From Aquihabitans sp. G128 (GTDB taxonomy: Bacteria; Actinomycetota; Acidimicrobiia; Acidimicrobiales; Iamiaceae): 64,000 bases of DNA. Positions 8,127 through 16,570 of the stretch are shown piece after piece. Below the pieces are notes generated by a model that was not told the origin of the DNA, did no database searches, and was given only the letters and a program-made list of their open reading frames with translations. The DNA is taken from positions 2,728,001 to 2,792,000 of the forward strand of contig NZ_CP077604.1 of the NCBI RefSeq assembly GCF_019048865.1, written 5' to 3'. A program made the translations under genes and the position numbers. Numbering within the stretch: the first letter of the stretch is position 1; every line of letters begins with the position of its first letter.

Positions 8127-9087
8127 TCAGCTCGAGGTGACGGGGCTGTTGCCCACGTTGGTGAGCTTGATGAAGGCGCCCGGGTCGTTGACCAGGAAGC
8201 CGTACTCGGCCTCGGCCAGGACGGCGACGAGGTTGTTCTCGAAGAGCGAGACCAGCGAGCCGTTGATGGTCACGGTGGCCTCGGTCGAGATCCGGTAGGA
8301 GATGCCGCCGACTGCGCCCCAGGCCGCCTGGGACCAGTCGCCGCCGTAGCCGACCACGGAGGTCAGGTTCGGGGAGGCGACACCCTCACCCATGAACGAG
8401 GGACGCCCGATCAGACGGCCACCGCGAGCGCTCGTGGTGTCCTCCAGCGGGGTGTCGATGTAGATGGGCCGGCCGTTGGTGTCGACCGACTGGAGCAGGG
8501 CGGGCTCCATGACGTCGTCCATGGCCCAGCCGGTGAGCCGGTAGCGCCGGTTGGCGGCGTCGTGGGACGAGACGATCTTGCCGATGGCCGACACCAGGTC
8601 GCCGTAGGTGCCGCCGCTGCCCTGGGCGGTGGCGCCGATCTCCTGGGTCTTGGTGGTCTGGTCGACGTAGGTGTCGAAGGGGCCGGCACCGGCGGTGCCG
8701 TCGGGGCCGGCGTCGTGGAGGGCCGCGTAGTCGAACGCCACGGCGAAGGTCTCCGCGAAGGAGCCCTGCATCTTGGTGACGAACTGGCCGGGGTTGAGCC
8801 GGGCGACCTCAGCCGAGACCACGAAGATCGAGGCCAGCTTCTTGGGCTGGATGACCTTCTTGTCGATCGAGCCGCTGGAGGCGGGCTTCTGGGCGGCCTC
8901 ACCGACCCACCCGGCGCTGGGGCGCCCGGTGATGACGGGGATGGCGGCACCGGAGGCGCCGAGTGGGACCCGCTGGGCGAGACGCTGCACGACCGACTCG
9001 CGCGGCGCGGTCGAAGATGGGGGCCGCCTCGGCCGGGGTGATGAACCCGGAGAGGTCGCTGGTCTTGGTGGGGGCGGTGATCGCCAT
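8127..9087 (-). CDS. Major capsid protein (HK97 fold), frame-broken
   Basis: Starts with ATG at 9087 behind AAGGAG: MAITAPTKTSDLSGFITPAEAAPIFDRAA. It then continues in another frame as RESVVQRLAQRVPLG and runs to SPVTSS. Adding a CG pair in the CGCGCG tract at 8999-9004 restores one frame of about 320 residues. Hallmarks of HK97-fold capsid proteins are the N-arm/E-loop segment GWVGEAAQKPASSGSIDKKV, the spine-helix region and EATVTINGSLVSLFENNLVAVLAEAEYGF near the C-terminus, where the last beta-strand and 'R/E...F' block lie. It would form the icosahedral head shell. Confidence 0.9.
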
Positions 9088-9121
9088 GGTCTGGTCTCCT
9101 TGGGAGGGTGGGCGCCGACGG

Positions 9122-9679
9122 CTAGATGCCGAGGGCGGACTTCAGGTCCCGTTCCAGCTGGGTGCTGTTCAGGGGAGCGGTGCTGGTGGCCCCCTGGCCG
9201 AGGTCGGGCCACGGCGTGGCGAGCTCGGCGGCGGCCTTGGGGGCGATGCGGTCGACCCATGCGCCGATGCCGGCCGTGTCGGGCTGGCCGTCTTCGGCGA
9301 CGAACCGGCTCGGGTCGAGACCCTCAAGGAGGGCCTCGACGTCAACGGCTCGGCCGGCGGTGGCCACTCGGATGGCGTCGCGCACGCGGTCCCCGCCGAC
9401 CTCGGCGAGAACTTCGGCGCGGGCCGCGGCCTTGGCTTCGGCGACGAGGCGCTCCTGCTCGGGCAGCGACTCGCGCTGCACGCGCTCGAACTCCTTGGCG
9501 GCGGTGGCGTTGGCCTTCGCCCGCTCCTCCCACTTCCGAGAGGCCTCGAGGCGGCCGACGATCTGCTCGGGCGTCAGCCCGAGGTCGGCCAGCGACGAGA
9601 AGTCGGGGGCGTCCGTGGCGGGCGCCTGGTCTGCGGGTGCGTCGGTGGTGGGGGCCGTGTCGGCCGGTGCATCGCTCAT
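9122..9679 (-). CDS. Scaffolding protein
   Basis: 185 residues, ATG start. The N-terminus is a disordered, Ala/Asp/Pro/Thr-rich stretch of about 27 residues (repeats of TDAPAD), followed by a charged helical middle (EASRKWEERAKANATAAKEFERVQRE) and a C-terminal helix ending LERDLKSALGI. This is the usual organisation of phage scaffolds, which direct capsid assembly and then leave. It is located immediately upstream of the major capsid gene. A paired 11-bp repeat overlaps and precedes its ribosome binding site. Confidence 0.87.
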   Translation of the reverse strand: MSDAPADTAPTTDAPADQAPATDAPDFSSLADLGLTPEQIVGRLEASRKWEERAKANATAAKEFERVQRESLPEQERLVAEAKAAARAEVLAEVGGDRVRDAIRVATAGRAVDVEALLEGLDPSRFVAEDGQPDTAGIGAWVDRIAPKAAAELATPWPDLGQGATSTAPLNSTQLERDLKSALGI

Positions 9680-9691
9680 TGCTGGGTGCCT

Positions 9692-9727
9692 CCCGTGGCG
9701 GGATGGTTGGTGGTGGCCCGTGGCGGG
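9692..9727 (+). repeat. Paired 11-bp element CCCGTGGCGGG upstream of the scaffold gene
   Basis: Copies at 9692-9702 and 9717-9727, 25 bases apart start to start. On the coding strand each reads CCCGCCACGGG, a 4-bp stem with a 3-base loop. The proximal copy runs into the Shine-Dalgarno sequence GGGAGG of the scaffold gene. The same pair with the same spacing precedes TerS. Confidence 0.7.
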
Positions 9728-9733
9728 CCGTGG

Positions 9734-10627
9734 TTAGGCGGGGATCTCGGAGGGTCCGGTGAAGTGCTGGCCCGCTGGGGTCAGGACTGGTCCGAGCTCG
9801 CCGTGGTGGTGGACCGTGACGTCGATGGGCGCTCGATTGCGCCAGTCGGTGTCGGGTCCATCGATCGATGAACCGAGGGGCTCGGCGGGCTTCTTGGTGA
9901 AGACGTCGCCGTCGGCGGTGACTCCGAAGCCGCGCTGGTCCCAGTACCGGGGCCCGCGTGCAGCCATGTCGGCGAGCAGGCTCCGGTTGGCGATGTCGCC
10001 GGGGTCGAGGTAGGCGCTGGGCTCGGAGCCGGTGCGGTAGATCGGCGCCATGCCGCAGTCGCAGTGCGAGTGGATCGGCATGAGGGCGTACGGGCCGTAG
10101 TCCCGGGTGGCGGCAGACGCGCAGAGGGCGCAGGAGGCGCCGGTGAGCACCCGCCGGTAGCCGGTGATCGCCGGCGTGCGCTTAGCCACCTCGGAGATGG
10201 CGGCCCGCTGGGCGAGTAGGACGTCGGTCTCAGCCAGGGTCCGGGCCCGGGTGAGCCCGGCCGTCATGGCCTCGTCGAAGGTCGAGCCGCTTGCGATAGC
10301 CACCCTCGCCTCGATGACGGCTCGGGCGTAGACGTCAGCCGGGTCGACCCCTCGAAGTGCGGTGCCGGTCAGGGCCTTCACGTCGAGGCCGACCGGCTGC
10401 GAGGAGCCGGCTTCCCGACCCAGGGTGGTGGTGAAGCCGTCCACGAGGACCACGGCTGCCGCCTCGGCGCCCTGGACGAGCGGGAGTGCGGTGCGGAGCC
10501 AGGAGTTCTGTGCTTCGTCGGTCAGGCCACCGTTGAGCGACCAGGCCTTGGTGATCTGGTCCGTGGTGGCGGCCCGGAGGCGGGCGTAGGCGCCCTGGTA
10601 GGCGGTGAGGACCGCCAGGGCGCTCAC
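9734..10627 (-). CDS. MuF-like minor head protein
   Basis: 297 residues. The GTG start overlaps the portal stop codon (GTGA); longer starts fall inside the portal gene and are rejected. The helical N-terminal two thirds (LTAYQGAYARLRAATTDQITKAW, AVIEARVAIASGSTFDEAM) is followed by GASCALCASAATRDYG and MPIHSHCDCGMAPIY. The C..C...H.H.C.C cluster is the typical end of the SPP1 gp7 / MuF-type minor head domain. Such proteins are carried in the head and follow the portal gene. The last 80 residues, with VHHHGELGPVL, could be an added accessory tail. Confidence 0.8.
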   Translation of the reverse strand: MSALAVLTAYQGAYARLRAATTDQITKAWSLNGGLTDEAQNSWLRTALPLVQGAEAAAVVLVDGFTTTLGREAGSSQPVGLDVKALTGTALRGVDPADVYARAVIEARVAIASGSTFDEAMTAGLTRARTLAETDVLLAQRAAISEVAKRTPAITGYRRVLTGASCALCASAATRDYGPYALMPIHSHCDCGMAPIYRTGSEPSAYLDPGDIANRSLLADMAARGPRYWDQRGFGVTADGDVFTKKPAEPLGSSIDGPDTDWRNRAPIDVTVHHHGELGPVLTPAGQHFTGPSEIPA

Positions 10628-12012
10628 GGGACGGCTGGGGCTGCAGATGCGGCCAGGAACTGCTCCTGGGCCCGCTCGGTCTCCATGCGGTCGATCAGCT
10701 GCGGTGAGAACTGCAGGGTGTCTGCCATCCGGGTGCGCCACGGCACGCCGGCGGCCTCGGCCTTGGAGGCAGCGTCGTAGCGCTCCGAGAGCGAGACACG
10801 CTCGGGCGGCTGCCAGAGCACCTCCATGTCGGTGCGCGAAGCGCGCTGGGCGTCTCCGTTGAACAGGAAGGCCAGCGAGAGGGTGGCTTCGAGGGGGTCG
10901 GAGTCCCCGTGGATGCGGTCCCAGACCTTGAAGATCGAGCCCTCACGCATGGTCGAAGCGCCCTCGGCTGAGCCGTTGGCGGCGTCCGGGAAGAGGTAGT
11001 AGAGCGGCGTGAACGTGGTGGCGGCGACGTCGCGGATGTCGGCCTTCACCGACTCGAGCAGCGGGGTGAGGTCGACGCCGGCGGACTCCCACATGTCGAC
11101 GCCCTGCGGAAGCCGCCAGAGGGCGCCAGGGTCGCTGGCGAAGACGTCGTTGTAGTCGATCGCCTCGCCGTCCTCGTCGGTGTCGGGGAGGTCGCCCTTG
11201 ACCGCGCGCTGGCGGAAGGCCTGCATGACCGCGACGGTGAGCCGCTGGAGGAGCATCAGGTTGATGCGGTCCAGGTCGTCGATGACGTCCTCGAACTCGC
11301 CGAGGCAGTTGCCGGCCAGGTCCGCCCGGTTCGAGAACTTCACGACCGGCACCAGGCCCCGGCCCACCGGGATCTTCTGCGGGGCCGTGCGCCACTCCCA
11401 GCCCTCGAGCTCGAAGCTGACGCCGCTGCCAACGGCCAGTCCGTTGCGCTTCCGCTGGGCCACCAGCACGTAGCCGTCCAGGTACAGGTACGCGAGGTCG
11501 GCATCGATGATGTCGTTGGTGAAGACCTTCACGGCGGCCACCACCTTGCGGCGATTGGCGGGGTCGTGCGCTGTGTGGACCTGGCGGGGGTCCTCGAAGG
11601 TGATGAGCGGGGCGCCGATCGACGGGTCGGGCCCGCCGACGATGGCATAGCCCTCCGACATGGAGCGCGTCGACCGGGAGTGGATGGGGTACAGCCCGTC
11701 GAGGCCGTTGGCCTGCCAGATCCGCCACGCCTCACGGTCGCCGTTCTCGTCGCCCTCGGCGCCGGTCCGGAACCCGGTGGGCACCATGCGCTGCCGGGTG
11801 GCCTCGGTGATGAGCGACGCGAAGTTGGCCCGGGCCTTCTTCTGGAACTGGCGCACCACCTCGCGGCAGTTCGCCGGGCCCCAGGGCATCGGGGGGTCGC
11901 CGCGCTGGTAGGCGTCGAGCAGGTTGAGCCGCTCCTGCTTGGCTGCGAGCTCGCCCATGAGGCGCTTCAGCCACCAGCCCGGGGAGAGGGCCGTCGTCGT
12001 GTCGATCGTCAA
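10624..12012 (-). CDS. Portal protein
   Basis: 462 residues from a TTG at 12010-12012 preceded by an AGGGGG-type site; no better start is available. Portal of the SPP1 gp6-like phage family: helical N-terminus LLDAYQRGDPPMPWGP, a beta-rich wing (YAIVGGPDPSIGAPLITFEDPRQV, then AYLYLDGYVLVAQRKR), the stem and clip region FEDVIDDLDRINLMLLQRLTVAVMQAFRQRAV, and the crown LSLSERYDAASKAEAAGVPW. The dodecameric ring forms the DNA entry vertex. It lies directly after the large terminase. Confidence 0.93.
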   Translation of the reverse strand: MTIDTTTALSPGWWLKRLMGELAAKQERLNLLDAYQRGDPPMPWGPANCREVVRQFQKKARANFASLITEATRQRMVPTGFRTGAEGDENGDREAWRIWQANGLDGLYPIHSRSTRSMSEGYAIVGGPDPSIGAPLITFEDPRQVHTAHDPANRRKVVAAVKVFTNDIIDADLAYLYLDGYVLVAQRKRNGLAVGSGVSFELEGWEWRTAPQKIPVGRGLVPVVKFSNRADLAGNCLGEFEDVIDDLDRINLMLLQRLTVAVMQAFRQRAVKGDLPDTDEDGEAIDYNDVFASDPGALWRLPQGVDMWESAGVDLTPLLESVKADIRDVAATTFTPLYYLFPDAANGSAEGASTMREGSIFKVWDRIHGDSDPLEATLSLAFLFNGDAQRASRTDMEVLWQPPERVSLSERYDAASKAEAAGVPWRTRMADTLQFSPQLIDRMETERAQEQFLAASAAPAVP

Positions 12013-12032
12013 CGAGGCCCCCTTCCGGTGGG

Positions 12033-13655
12033 TCAGCGGATGCGGGAGGGCGCCCGAGCAGTGCGGCCGGTGATGCCGGCGGCGACCGCAGCCAGCCGGC
12101 CCTGCCAGGCGAGGGTGGCGGCCACGGCGGCATCGATCTTGTTCGGGGAGTCCTTGTGGGCCTTGCGGATCTGCATGCCGCTACGGGACGGCTCGCGGCG
12201 GGCGTTGAGCATGTGGCGGGTCAGGCTCGACTCCCCGGAGTGGGTCATCTCGCCGTCGAGGACTGCGGAGTGGAACTGCTCGAGCGCCCGGGGCATCGCT
12301 TGGGAGCGGCTGCCCATGTTCCAGCTGATCGGGTGCTCGCGGGTGGCCTTCACCCGGAGCTTCGAGCCGTAGGTGGCCTCCCAGCGGGCGATGGTGTCCC
12401 ACCACAGCGCCGGGTCAGCGAAGAAGCCGACGACTCGGAGCCGGCGGAAGGCGTCGGCCACCGCCGCTTCGATCTCGGCCATGGGCGGCTTCCAGTCGGG
12501 CCAGGTGGCCGGCACGTCGGCCGCCTCCCACACGCCGAGCTCCCAGACGTGGCCGTCGGAAACCCGGCAGGCGATCAGGGCAGTGGCATCCGGCTTGCCC
12601 TGGCCTCGACCACGGGAGCCGTCGAAGCCGAGCGTGACGACATCGCGGTCGGCCACCACCTTGGAGAGGTCGACCCGGCCGGCCCACTCGGGCTGGCTGA
12701 TCCACGAGTCGGAGGCGTGGGTGACCTGGTTGAGGAAGTCGGCCCGGGCGGTCTGAGGGTCGATGTCGGGGTCCCAGATGGTCGCCCGGATGACGTCGAG
12801 GTCGACGTGGCCGCCAGCACTGGCAGCGGAGTCGCCGTAGACCAACTCGAGGCCGGCCATGAGCGAAGCCTCGTCGGCCATGTCGGTGTCGGGCGGGGCC
12901 TCTCGGTGGTCGTAGAAGAGCCCGTCATCACGCGCTCGCCCGGAGACGATGGCGTCCCAGAAGGCGGCGGAGTGCTCGGCGACGGAGTCCTCGCCAGGGA
13001 TGAAGGCGTTCGGCGACTCGATCGTCGAACCGCCCACCTTGGCGGCGTTGATGCGGAGCACCTCGGCCAGGCGTAGGCCGCCGTTCGAGCGCACCCACTC
13101 CTCGGTCTGATCCAGCACCACGAAGACGGGCTTGTTGCCCTTCACGGTCCGCGCCGAGCTGGTGAGCGGCTCGATGCGGCCCCGGGGCAGGTTGACGAAG
13201 GTGTCCAGGGGTTCCAGGCCCGGGTAGGCGTCGAGCACCGGGCCCTGCAGCATCTCGAGCAGCGGCGCCCAGGTGTTCTTGGTCTGCGACTCCGACACGG
13301 CGGCGACCTGCACCAGCGGGGTGCGGACCCGGTCCCAGGACATGCCCACCGGCTGCCCATCGGCGTCCCACCCGTCCGGCACCACCGGCCCGAGCGCCTC
13401 GGCGATGGCCAGCGCTCCGAGGAAGGGCGACTTGCCCCAGCCTCGAGGCCTGGAGATCACCCCACGGCGACGGCGGCGCTTCCCGGTGCGCGGATCGAGC
13501 TCGTAGAACCGCAGAACGAAGTCCTCCTGCTCGGGATAGAGCACGAACGGCTCGTAGTCGCCGCGGTCGGGCGCAGCCAGGAACTCGCTGATCCAGTCGA
13601 TGACCACCCAGCCGAGCGTCGGGACCTCGCCCGGCTCGGAGGGCTTCCACGGCAC
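12033..13655 (-). CDS. terL: Terminase large subunit
   Basis: 540 residues from a GTG one base past the small-subunit stop. The ATPase domain has Walker A-like RPRGWGKS at about 69-76 and Walker B VFVVLDQTEEW near 178-187. The C-terminal RNase H-like nuclease starts with VTLGFDGSRG near 330 (first acidic metal ligand), with FFADPALWWD near 410 and NKIDAAVAATLA at the end providing the terminal aspartate. It packages DNA through the portal and cuts concatemers. Frames reaching further upstream are shadows of the small subunit. Confidence 0.94.
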   Translation of the reverse strand: MPWKPSEPGEVPTLGWVVIDWISEFLAAPDRGDYEPFVLYPEQEDFVLRFYELDPRTGKRRRRRGVISRPRGWGKSPFLGALAIAEALGPVVPDGWDADGQPVGMSWDRVRTPLVQVAAVSESQTKNTWAPLLEMLQGPVLDAYPGLEPLDTFVNLPRGRIEPLTSSARTVKGNKPVFVVLDQTEEWVRSNGGLRLAEVLRINAAKVGGSTIESPNAFIPGEDSVAEHSAAFWDAIVSGRARDDGLFYDHREAPPDTDMADEASLMAGLELVYGDSAASAGGHVDLDVIRATIWDPDIDPQTARADFLNQVTHASDSWISQPEWAGRVDLSKVVADRDVVTLGFDGSRGRGQGKPDATALIACRVSDGHVWELGVWEAADVPATWPDWKPPMAEIEAAVADAFRRLRVVGFFADPALWWDTIARWEATYGSKLRVKATREHPISWNMGSRSQAMPRALEQFHSAVLDGEMTHSGESSLTRHMLNARREPSRSGMQIRKAHKDSPNKIDAAVAATLAWQGRLAAVAAGITGRTARAPSRIR

Positions 13656-13656
13656 C

Positions 13657-14139
13657 TCAGGCCTCGGCGGCTTTGGGGCCCTCGGACGGAAGCCCGTGCA
13701 GTGGGCCACGGCGGGCCTTCGCTCCGGCCGCCGGCTTCGGCGCGTTGCCCTCGGCCTGGTCGGCCTGGGCGAAGGTGATCCGCAGCCGGGCCCGGTCCTC
13801 CGGGGTGGCACCGAACTTGGCCACCCGCAGTCGCAGCTCGGCCGCCAGCGACAGGCGGCCCGACCAGAACTGAGCGTGGAGCAGAGCGGTGTCGAGCAGC
13901 TCCGACCAGTCCGTCGAGGTGAACTCGGCCGACAGCGGCGAGGCCGCCCACATCGCCCACCACTCCTCGGTGCGAGCCGGCCAGGTGAACTCGACGAGCT
14001 CGCCGTCCTTCTCGACGTGGATGCTGGGCAGCTCGGGCTGCGCCACCGGCTCGGCGGCGATCACCCGGAGCGGGATCGGGTCGGAGTTCTTGCGGGCCCG
14101 ACGATCGGGTCGCTTCGGTGCTGGGCCTTGACCAGGCAT
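13657..14139 (-). CDS. terS: Terminase small subunit
   Basis: 160 residues, ATG with GGAGG nine bases upstream. It has a basic N-terminus (PKRPDRRARKN), a central helical region with TEEWWAMWAASPLSAEFTSTDW and LLHAQFWSGRLSLAAELRLRVAKFG, and a low-complexity C-terminus. The W-x-x-W-x-x-SP-x-A...DW pattern is typical of actinophage small terminases. It would recognise the packaging site and recruit TerL, whose gene begins one base after its stop. Confidence 0.83.
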   Translation of the reverse strand: MPGQGPAPKRPDRRARKNSDPIPLRVIAAEPVAQPELPSIHVEKDGELVEFTWPARTEEWWAMWAASPLSAEFTSTDWSELLDTALLHAQFWSGRLSLAAELRLRVAKFGATPEDRARLRITFAQADQAEGNAPKPAAGAKARRGPLHGLPSEGPKAAEA

Positions 14140-14306
14140 GGCGTGCCTCCCGTGGCGGGAACGTCCAGGCGGCCCCGTGGCGGGTCCGACTGGCTGGATG
14201 CTCTGCATGGCTATGCAGGCCCCGGAAGTCCCAGACCCGTACGGACGGCGATCGCCAGTGCCGATAGGGGTCCTGGACCCCCCCGGGGGGAGGGTAGACC
14301 CCCGGG
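14140..14306 (-). other. Noncoding leader between HNH and terS; possible cos region
   Basis: 167 bases without a credible gene. It holds the terS ribosome binding site, the paired CCCGTGGCGGG element and, near 14272-14310, a dense block of C7/G6 and C5/G3 runs able to form hairpins (GGTCCTGGACC, then GGGTAGACCCCCGGGTC). In HNH-associated cos phages the cohesive end site lies near the HNH-terminase junction, so this is where one would look for it; that is inference. Confidence 0.35.
14149..14184 (+). repeat. Paired 11-bp element CCCGTGGCGGG upstream of terS
   Basis: Copies at 14149-14159 and 14174-14184, again exactly 25 bases apart. The proximal copy leads directly into the GGAGG of terS, as at the scaffold gene 4.5 kb away. 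Confidence 0.7.
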
Positions 14307-14669
14307 TCATGCAGGCTTCATGCGGAGACCTGGATGCTGCTCTCGAGGTCGAGACGCTGTGCCTCGCCGTGCTCGACCTCGGGCTTGTTCGGCTCGGGTC
14401 TTGGCCTCGTGGCAGGGCTTGGCGTGGATGGCTGCGAGGTTGGCGTCGGTGTCGCTGCCACCTTCGGCGAGGGGCACCACGTGGTCGGCTTCGGTGGCGC
14501 CGGGCTTGCCGCAGACGTGGCAGATGCCGTGGTCTCGGCGGATGATGCGGGCGGTGCGGGCCTTGCGTGCTGAGCCGCTGAGGGTGCCGGCCCTGCGCTG
14601 GTCCCTGTCGGCCCAGGCTGTCATGGCCGGGAACGAGAACGACCCGCAGCCGGGGGCCACGGGTCGCAT
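14307..14669 (-). CDS. HNH endonuclease
   Basis: 120 residues; an internal ATG at 14624 (MTAWADRDQRR) is an equally plausible start, since neither has a clear ribosome binding site. The HNH domain is CHVCGKPGATEADHVVPLAEGGSDTDANLAAIHAKPCHEAKT, with two zinc-binding CxxC pairs, the catalytic DHV histidine and the N-x(n)-H. HNH proteins encoded next to terminase genes in HK97-like phages stimulate cutting at the packaging site, which suits this location one step upstream of terS. Confidence 0.87.
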   Translation of the reverse strand: MRPVAPGCGSFSFPAMTAWADRDQRRAGTLSGSARKARTARIIRRDHGICHVCGKPGATEADHVVPLAEGGSDTDANLAAIHAKPCHEAKTRAEQARGRARRGTASRPREQHPGLRMKPA

Positions 14670-14708
14670 CGAAGTCGAGCCGTACCATGCCCCAGGTCAG
14701 CGGGCATG

Positions 14709-15500
14709 TCAAGCACCCCGCTTGCGTCGAGCCCTGGACTGACCCTGCGCCTTCGCTTCGAGCACCATGCCGGGCGTGACCCGGTTGAGTCCGGCGTGCC
14801 AGGTGCGGATGATCCGCTCCGTGGGCAGGCAGCCGTGGGCCTGCTGGAAGTTCCCGCAGTTCCGGCACCGGTCCCGGTAGTGCTCGACGTCGACCTCGAG
14901 GCCGAAGCGGCTGCAACTGGTGCAGAGGCGCCGGGCCCGCTGCACCGGCTGGTCGCGGTCCTCGGGTCGGGCGTCGGCAAGGATCCCGGACGCCTTGGCG
15001 TGGAGCCACGCTGCAGTCTCGGCGAGCTGATCCCGCACTAGGTGCTCGACGTCGGTGTGCTGGGCGGCGCTGAGCCCGGCGAGGTACGCGTCGAGCACGG
15101 GGGCGGCGCGGTGGATGCGGGCCTCGACGGTGCGCAGGCGACCGCAGCGGCCGGTGCCCGCAGGCGGGTGCCAGCGGTCGAGGCCGAGGGCGTCGTCGAC
15201 CTGGTGGCCGAGCGTGCGGCCGGCGTCGAGCAGCAGCGCGGTGGCGGCGTCGATGGACCGGACGGCTTCGGCGGCGGACTGGGCGATGCCGGCCACGGCC
15301 TGGTCGCCGGTCGGGTCGCTGTGCCCGCTGGGCCGGCTGCCGCCACCGGTGGCTGCAGCGCTGGCCATGGCGGCCTGGCGGCGGTCGCGCTGGTCGAGCT
15401 CCTGGGCGACGACGACGACGTGGTCGAGGGTGTGCGGGATGGTGCAGAGCCAGGTCAGGTCGCGGGTGGTGGCGGTGAGGGCGGCGGCGAGGGTGGTCAT
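14709..15500 (-). CDS. Hypothetical phage protein with C-terminal zinc-ribbon-like motif
   Basis: 263 residues; the ATG overlaps the upstream stop (ATGA). Residues 1-190 are predicted helical, with no recognised domain (AAALTATTRDLTWLCTIPHTLDHV, IDAATALLLDAGRTLGHQVDDALG). The C-terminal 70 residues contain CTSC, then CRNCGNFQQAHGCLPTERIIRTWH, a four-cysteine zinc-ribbon-like arrangement. Last gene of the early operon before the packaging genes. Possibly a regulatory or DNA-binding protein for the early-late switch; this is inferred only from position and the metal site. Confidence 0.65.
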   Translation of the reverse strand: MTTLAAALTATTRDLTWLCTIPHTLDHVVVVAQELDQRDRRQAAMASAAATGGGSRPSGHSDPTGDQAVAGIAQSAAEAVRSIDAATALLLDAGRTLGHQVDDALGLDRWHPPAGTGRCGRLRTVEARIHRAAPVLDAYLAGLSAAQHTDVEHLVRDQLAETAAWLHAKASGILADARPEDRDQPVQRARRLCTSCSRFGLEVDVEHYRDRCRNCGNFQQAHGCLPTERIIRTWHAGLNRVTPGMVLEAKAQGQSRARRKRGA

Positions 15501-16570
15501 GCGGCGGGATCCTCGAGGTGGGCGATGGCGAGGTGGATGACGTGCTGGCGGATCACGACGGGCTTGGCGTCGGGGTGCTCGGCTCGGGCCTTGGCGGTGA
15601 GGTCGGCTTCGAGTTGGGGCTCTCGGCCGAGCAGCTCCAGGGCAGCGGTGCGCTGGGCGCGCTGGGCCTCGGCGTCGGCGGCTTCGGCGTCGAGGTGTGC
15701 CTTGTCGGCGTGCCAGGCGGCGTCGGCTCGGGCTGCGCCTCCGTCGAGCGGGCCGCAGGTCGGGTCGAGGCGTTCGGCCAGGTCGACTGGGCTGGCGGTG
15801 GGGCTCTGGCGGGCGAGCTCGGTGAGCCGGTCGAGGTTCTCGATGCGGCGACTCTCGGTGAGCTTGGCGAGGTACGGGGCCTCGGTGCGGATCGGCACGC
15901 CGTCGGCCCGGGCCCGGGCCAGGTCGCAGGCAGCCATGTGGGCGATTGCGGCCTCCGCGGTGGTCTGGGGGTTGGGCGGTTGATCTTCCTCGGTCGGCGC
16001 TCCTGCGCCGGCCACATCGGGCGGGGTGCGATCGGTTGCCCGCGGAGGACTTGAGGAGGAACTCCCATCCCATCCCATCCCATGCGATCCCTCCTGCGAC
16101 GGTTCGGGATCGCACTTGCGATCGCTGTTGGGAGCGGCGCAGAGGTCGCACTCGGGGTCGGTGACGCCTCGGGCGACGTGCCAGCGGGTGTGGTTGCCGA
16201 GCGCTCCGGATCGGGACTTGGCCTCGTTGTAGGCCTCGACCTCGGCGGTGGTGGGGTTGTGCTCGGCCCAGTTCCGGATGGCGATCTCCCCGCTGTCGGT
16301 ACGGGACAGGGCGCCACGATCGAGGAGCGGGGTGAGCGCCTTCTTCACGGCGCTGGCCCGGAGGCCGAGGGCGGCGGCGAGGTCTTCGTGGTGGCCGGGC
16401 ATGGTGCCGTCGGTGGCGTGCTCGGTGCAGTACCCGACGGCGGCCTCGAAGACGAAGAGGGCATCGGGGGTGAGGCCGGCGAACCGCGGGTGGCGGTACC
16501 AGCCGCAGTCCATGTAGTAGCGGGGCAGGCCCTTGACCTGGCGGCTGAGCGATGGGGCTGGGCGGGGCAT
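15497..16570 (-). CDS. Replication initiator-like protein (winged-helix)
   Basis: 357 residues; ATG overlaps the dnaB stop in TGATG fashion. The N-terminal 110 residues, YYMDCGWYRHPRFAGLTPDALFVFEAAVGYC followed by DLAAALGLRASAVKKALTPLLDRGAL, form a winged-helix fold like phage replication initiators (lambda O and DnaD/DnaT-like proteins). A low-complexity linker follows, with a 4x5-bp tandem repeat at 16063-16082, then a charged C-terminal helical region. Adjacency to a DnaB helicase supports a role in origin recognition or helicase loading. An origin within the gene, as in lambda O, is possible but not visible. Confidence 0.68.
   Translation of the reverse strand: MPRPAPSLSRQVKGLPRYYMDCGWYRHPRFAGLTPDALFVFEAAVGYCTEHATDGTMPGHHEDLAAALGLRASAVKKALTPLLDRGALSRTDSGEIAIRNWAEHNPTTAEVEAYNEAKSRSGALGNHTRWHVARGVTDPECDLCAAPNSDRKCDPEPSQEGSHGMGWDGSSSSSPPRATDRTPPDVAGAGAPTEEDQPPNPQTTAEAAIAHMAACDLARARADGVPIRTEAPYLAKLTESRRIENLDRLTELARQSPTASPVDLAERLDPTCGPLDGGAARADAAWHADKAHLDAEAADAEAQRAQRTAALELLGREPQLEADLTAKARAEHPDAKPVVIRQHVIHLAIAHLEDPAA

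Noticed and set aside
16063..16082. Four tandem copies of TCCCA as a phase-variation tract
   Set aside because: Only four units, inside a low-complexity linker; it could mutate, but nothing indicates selected switching.
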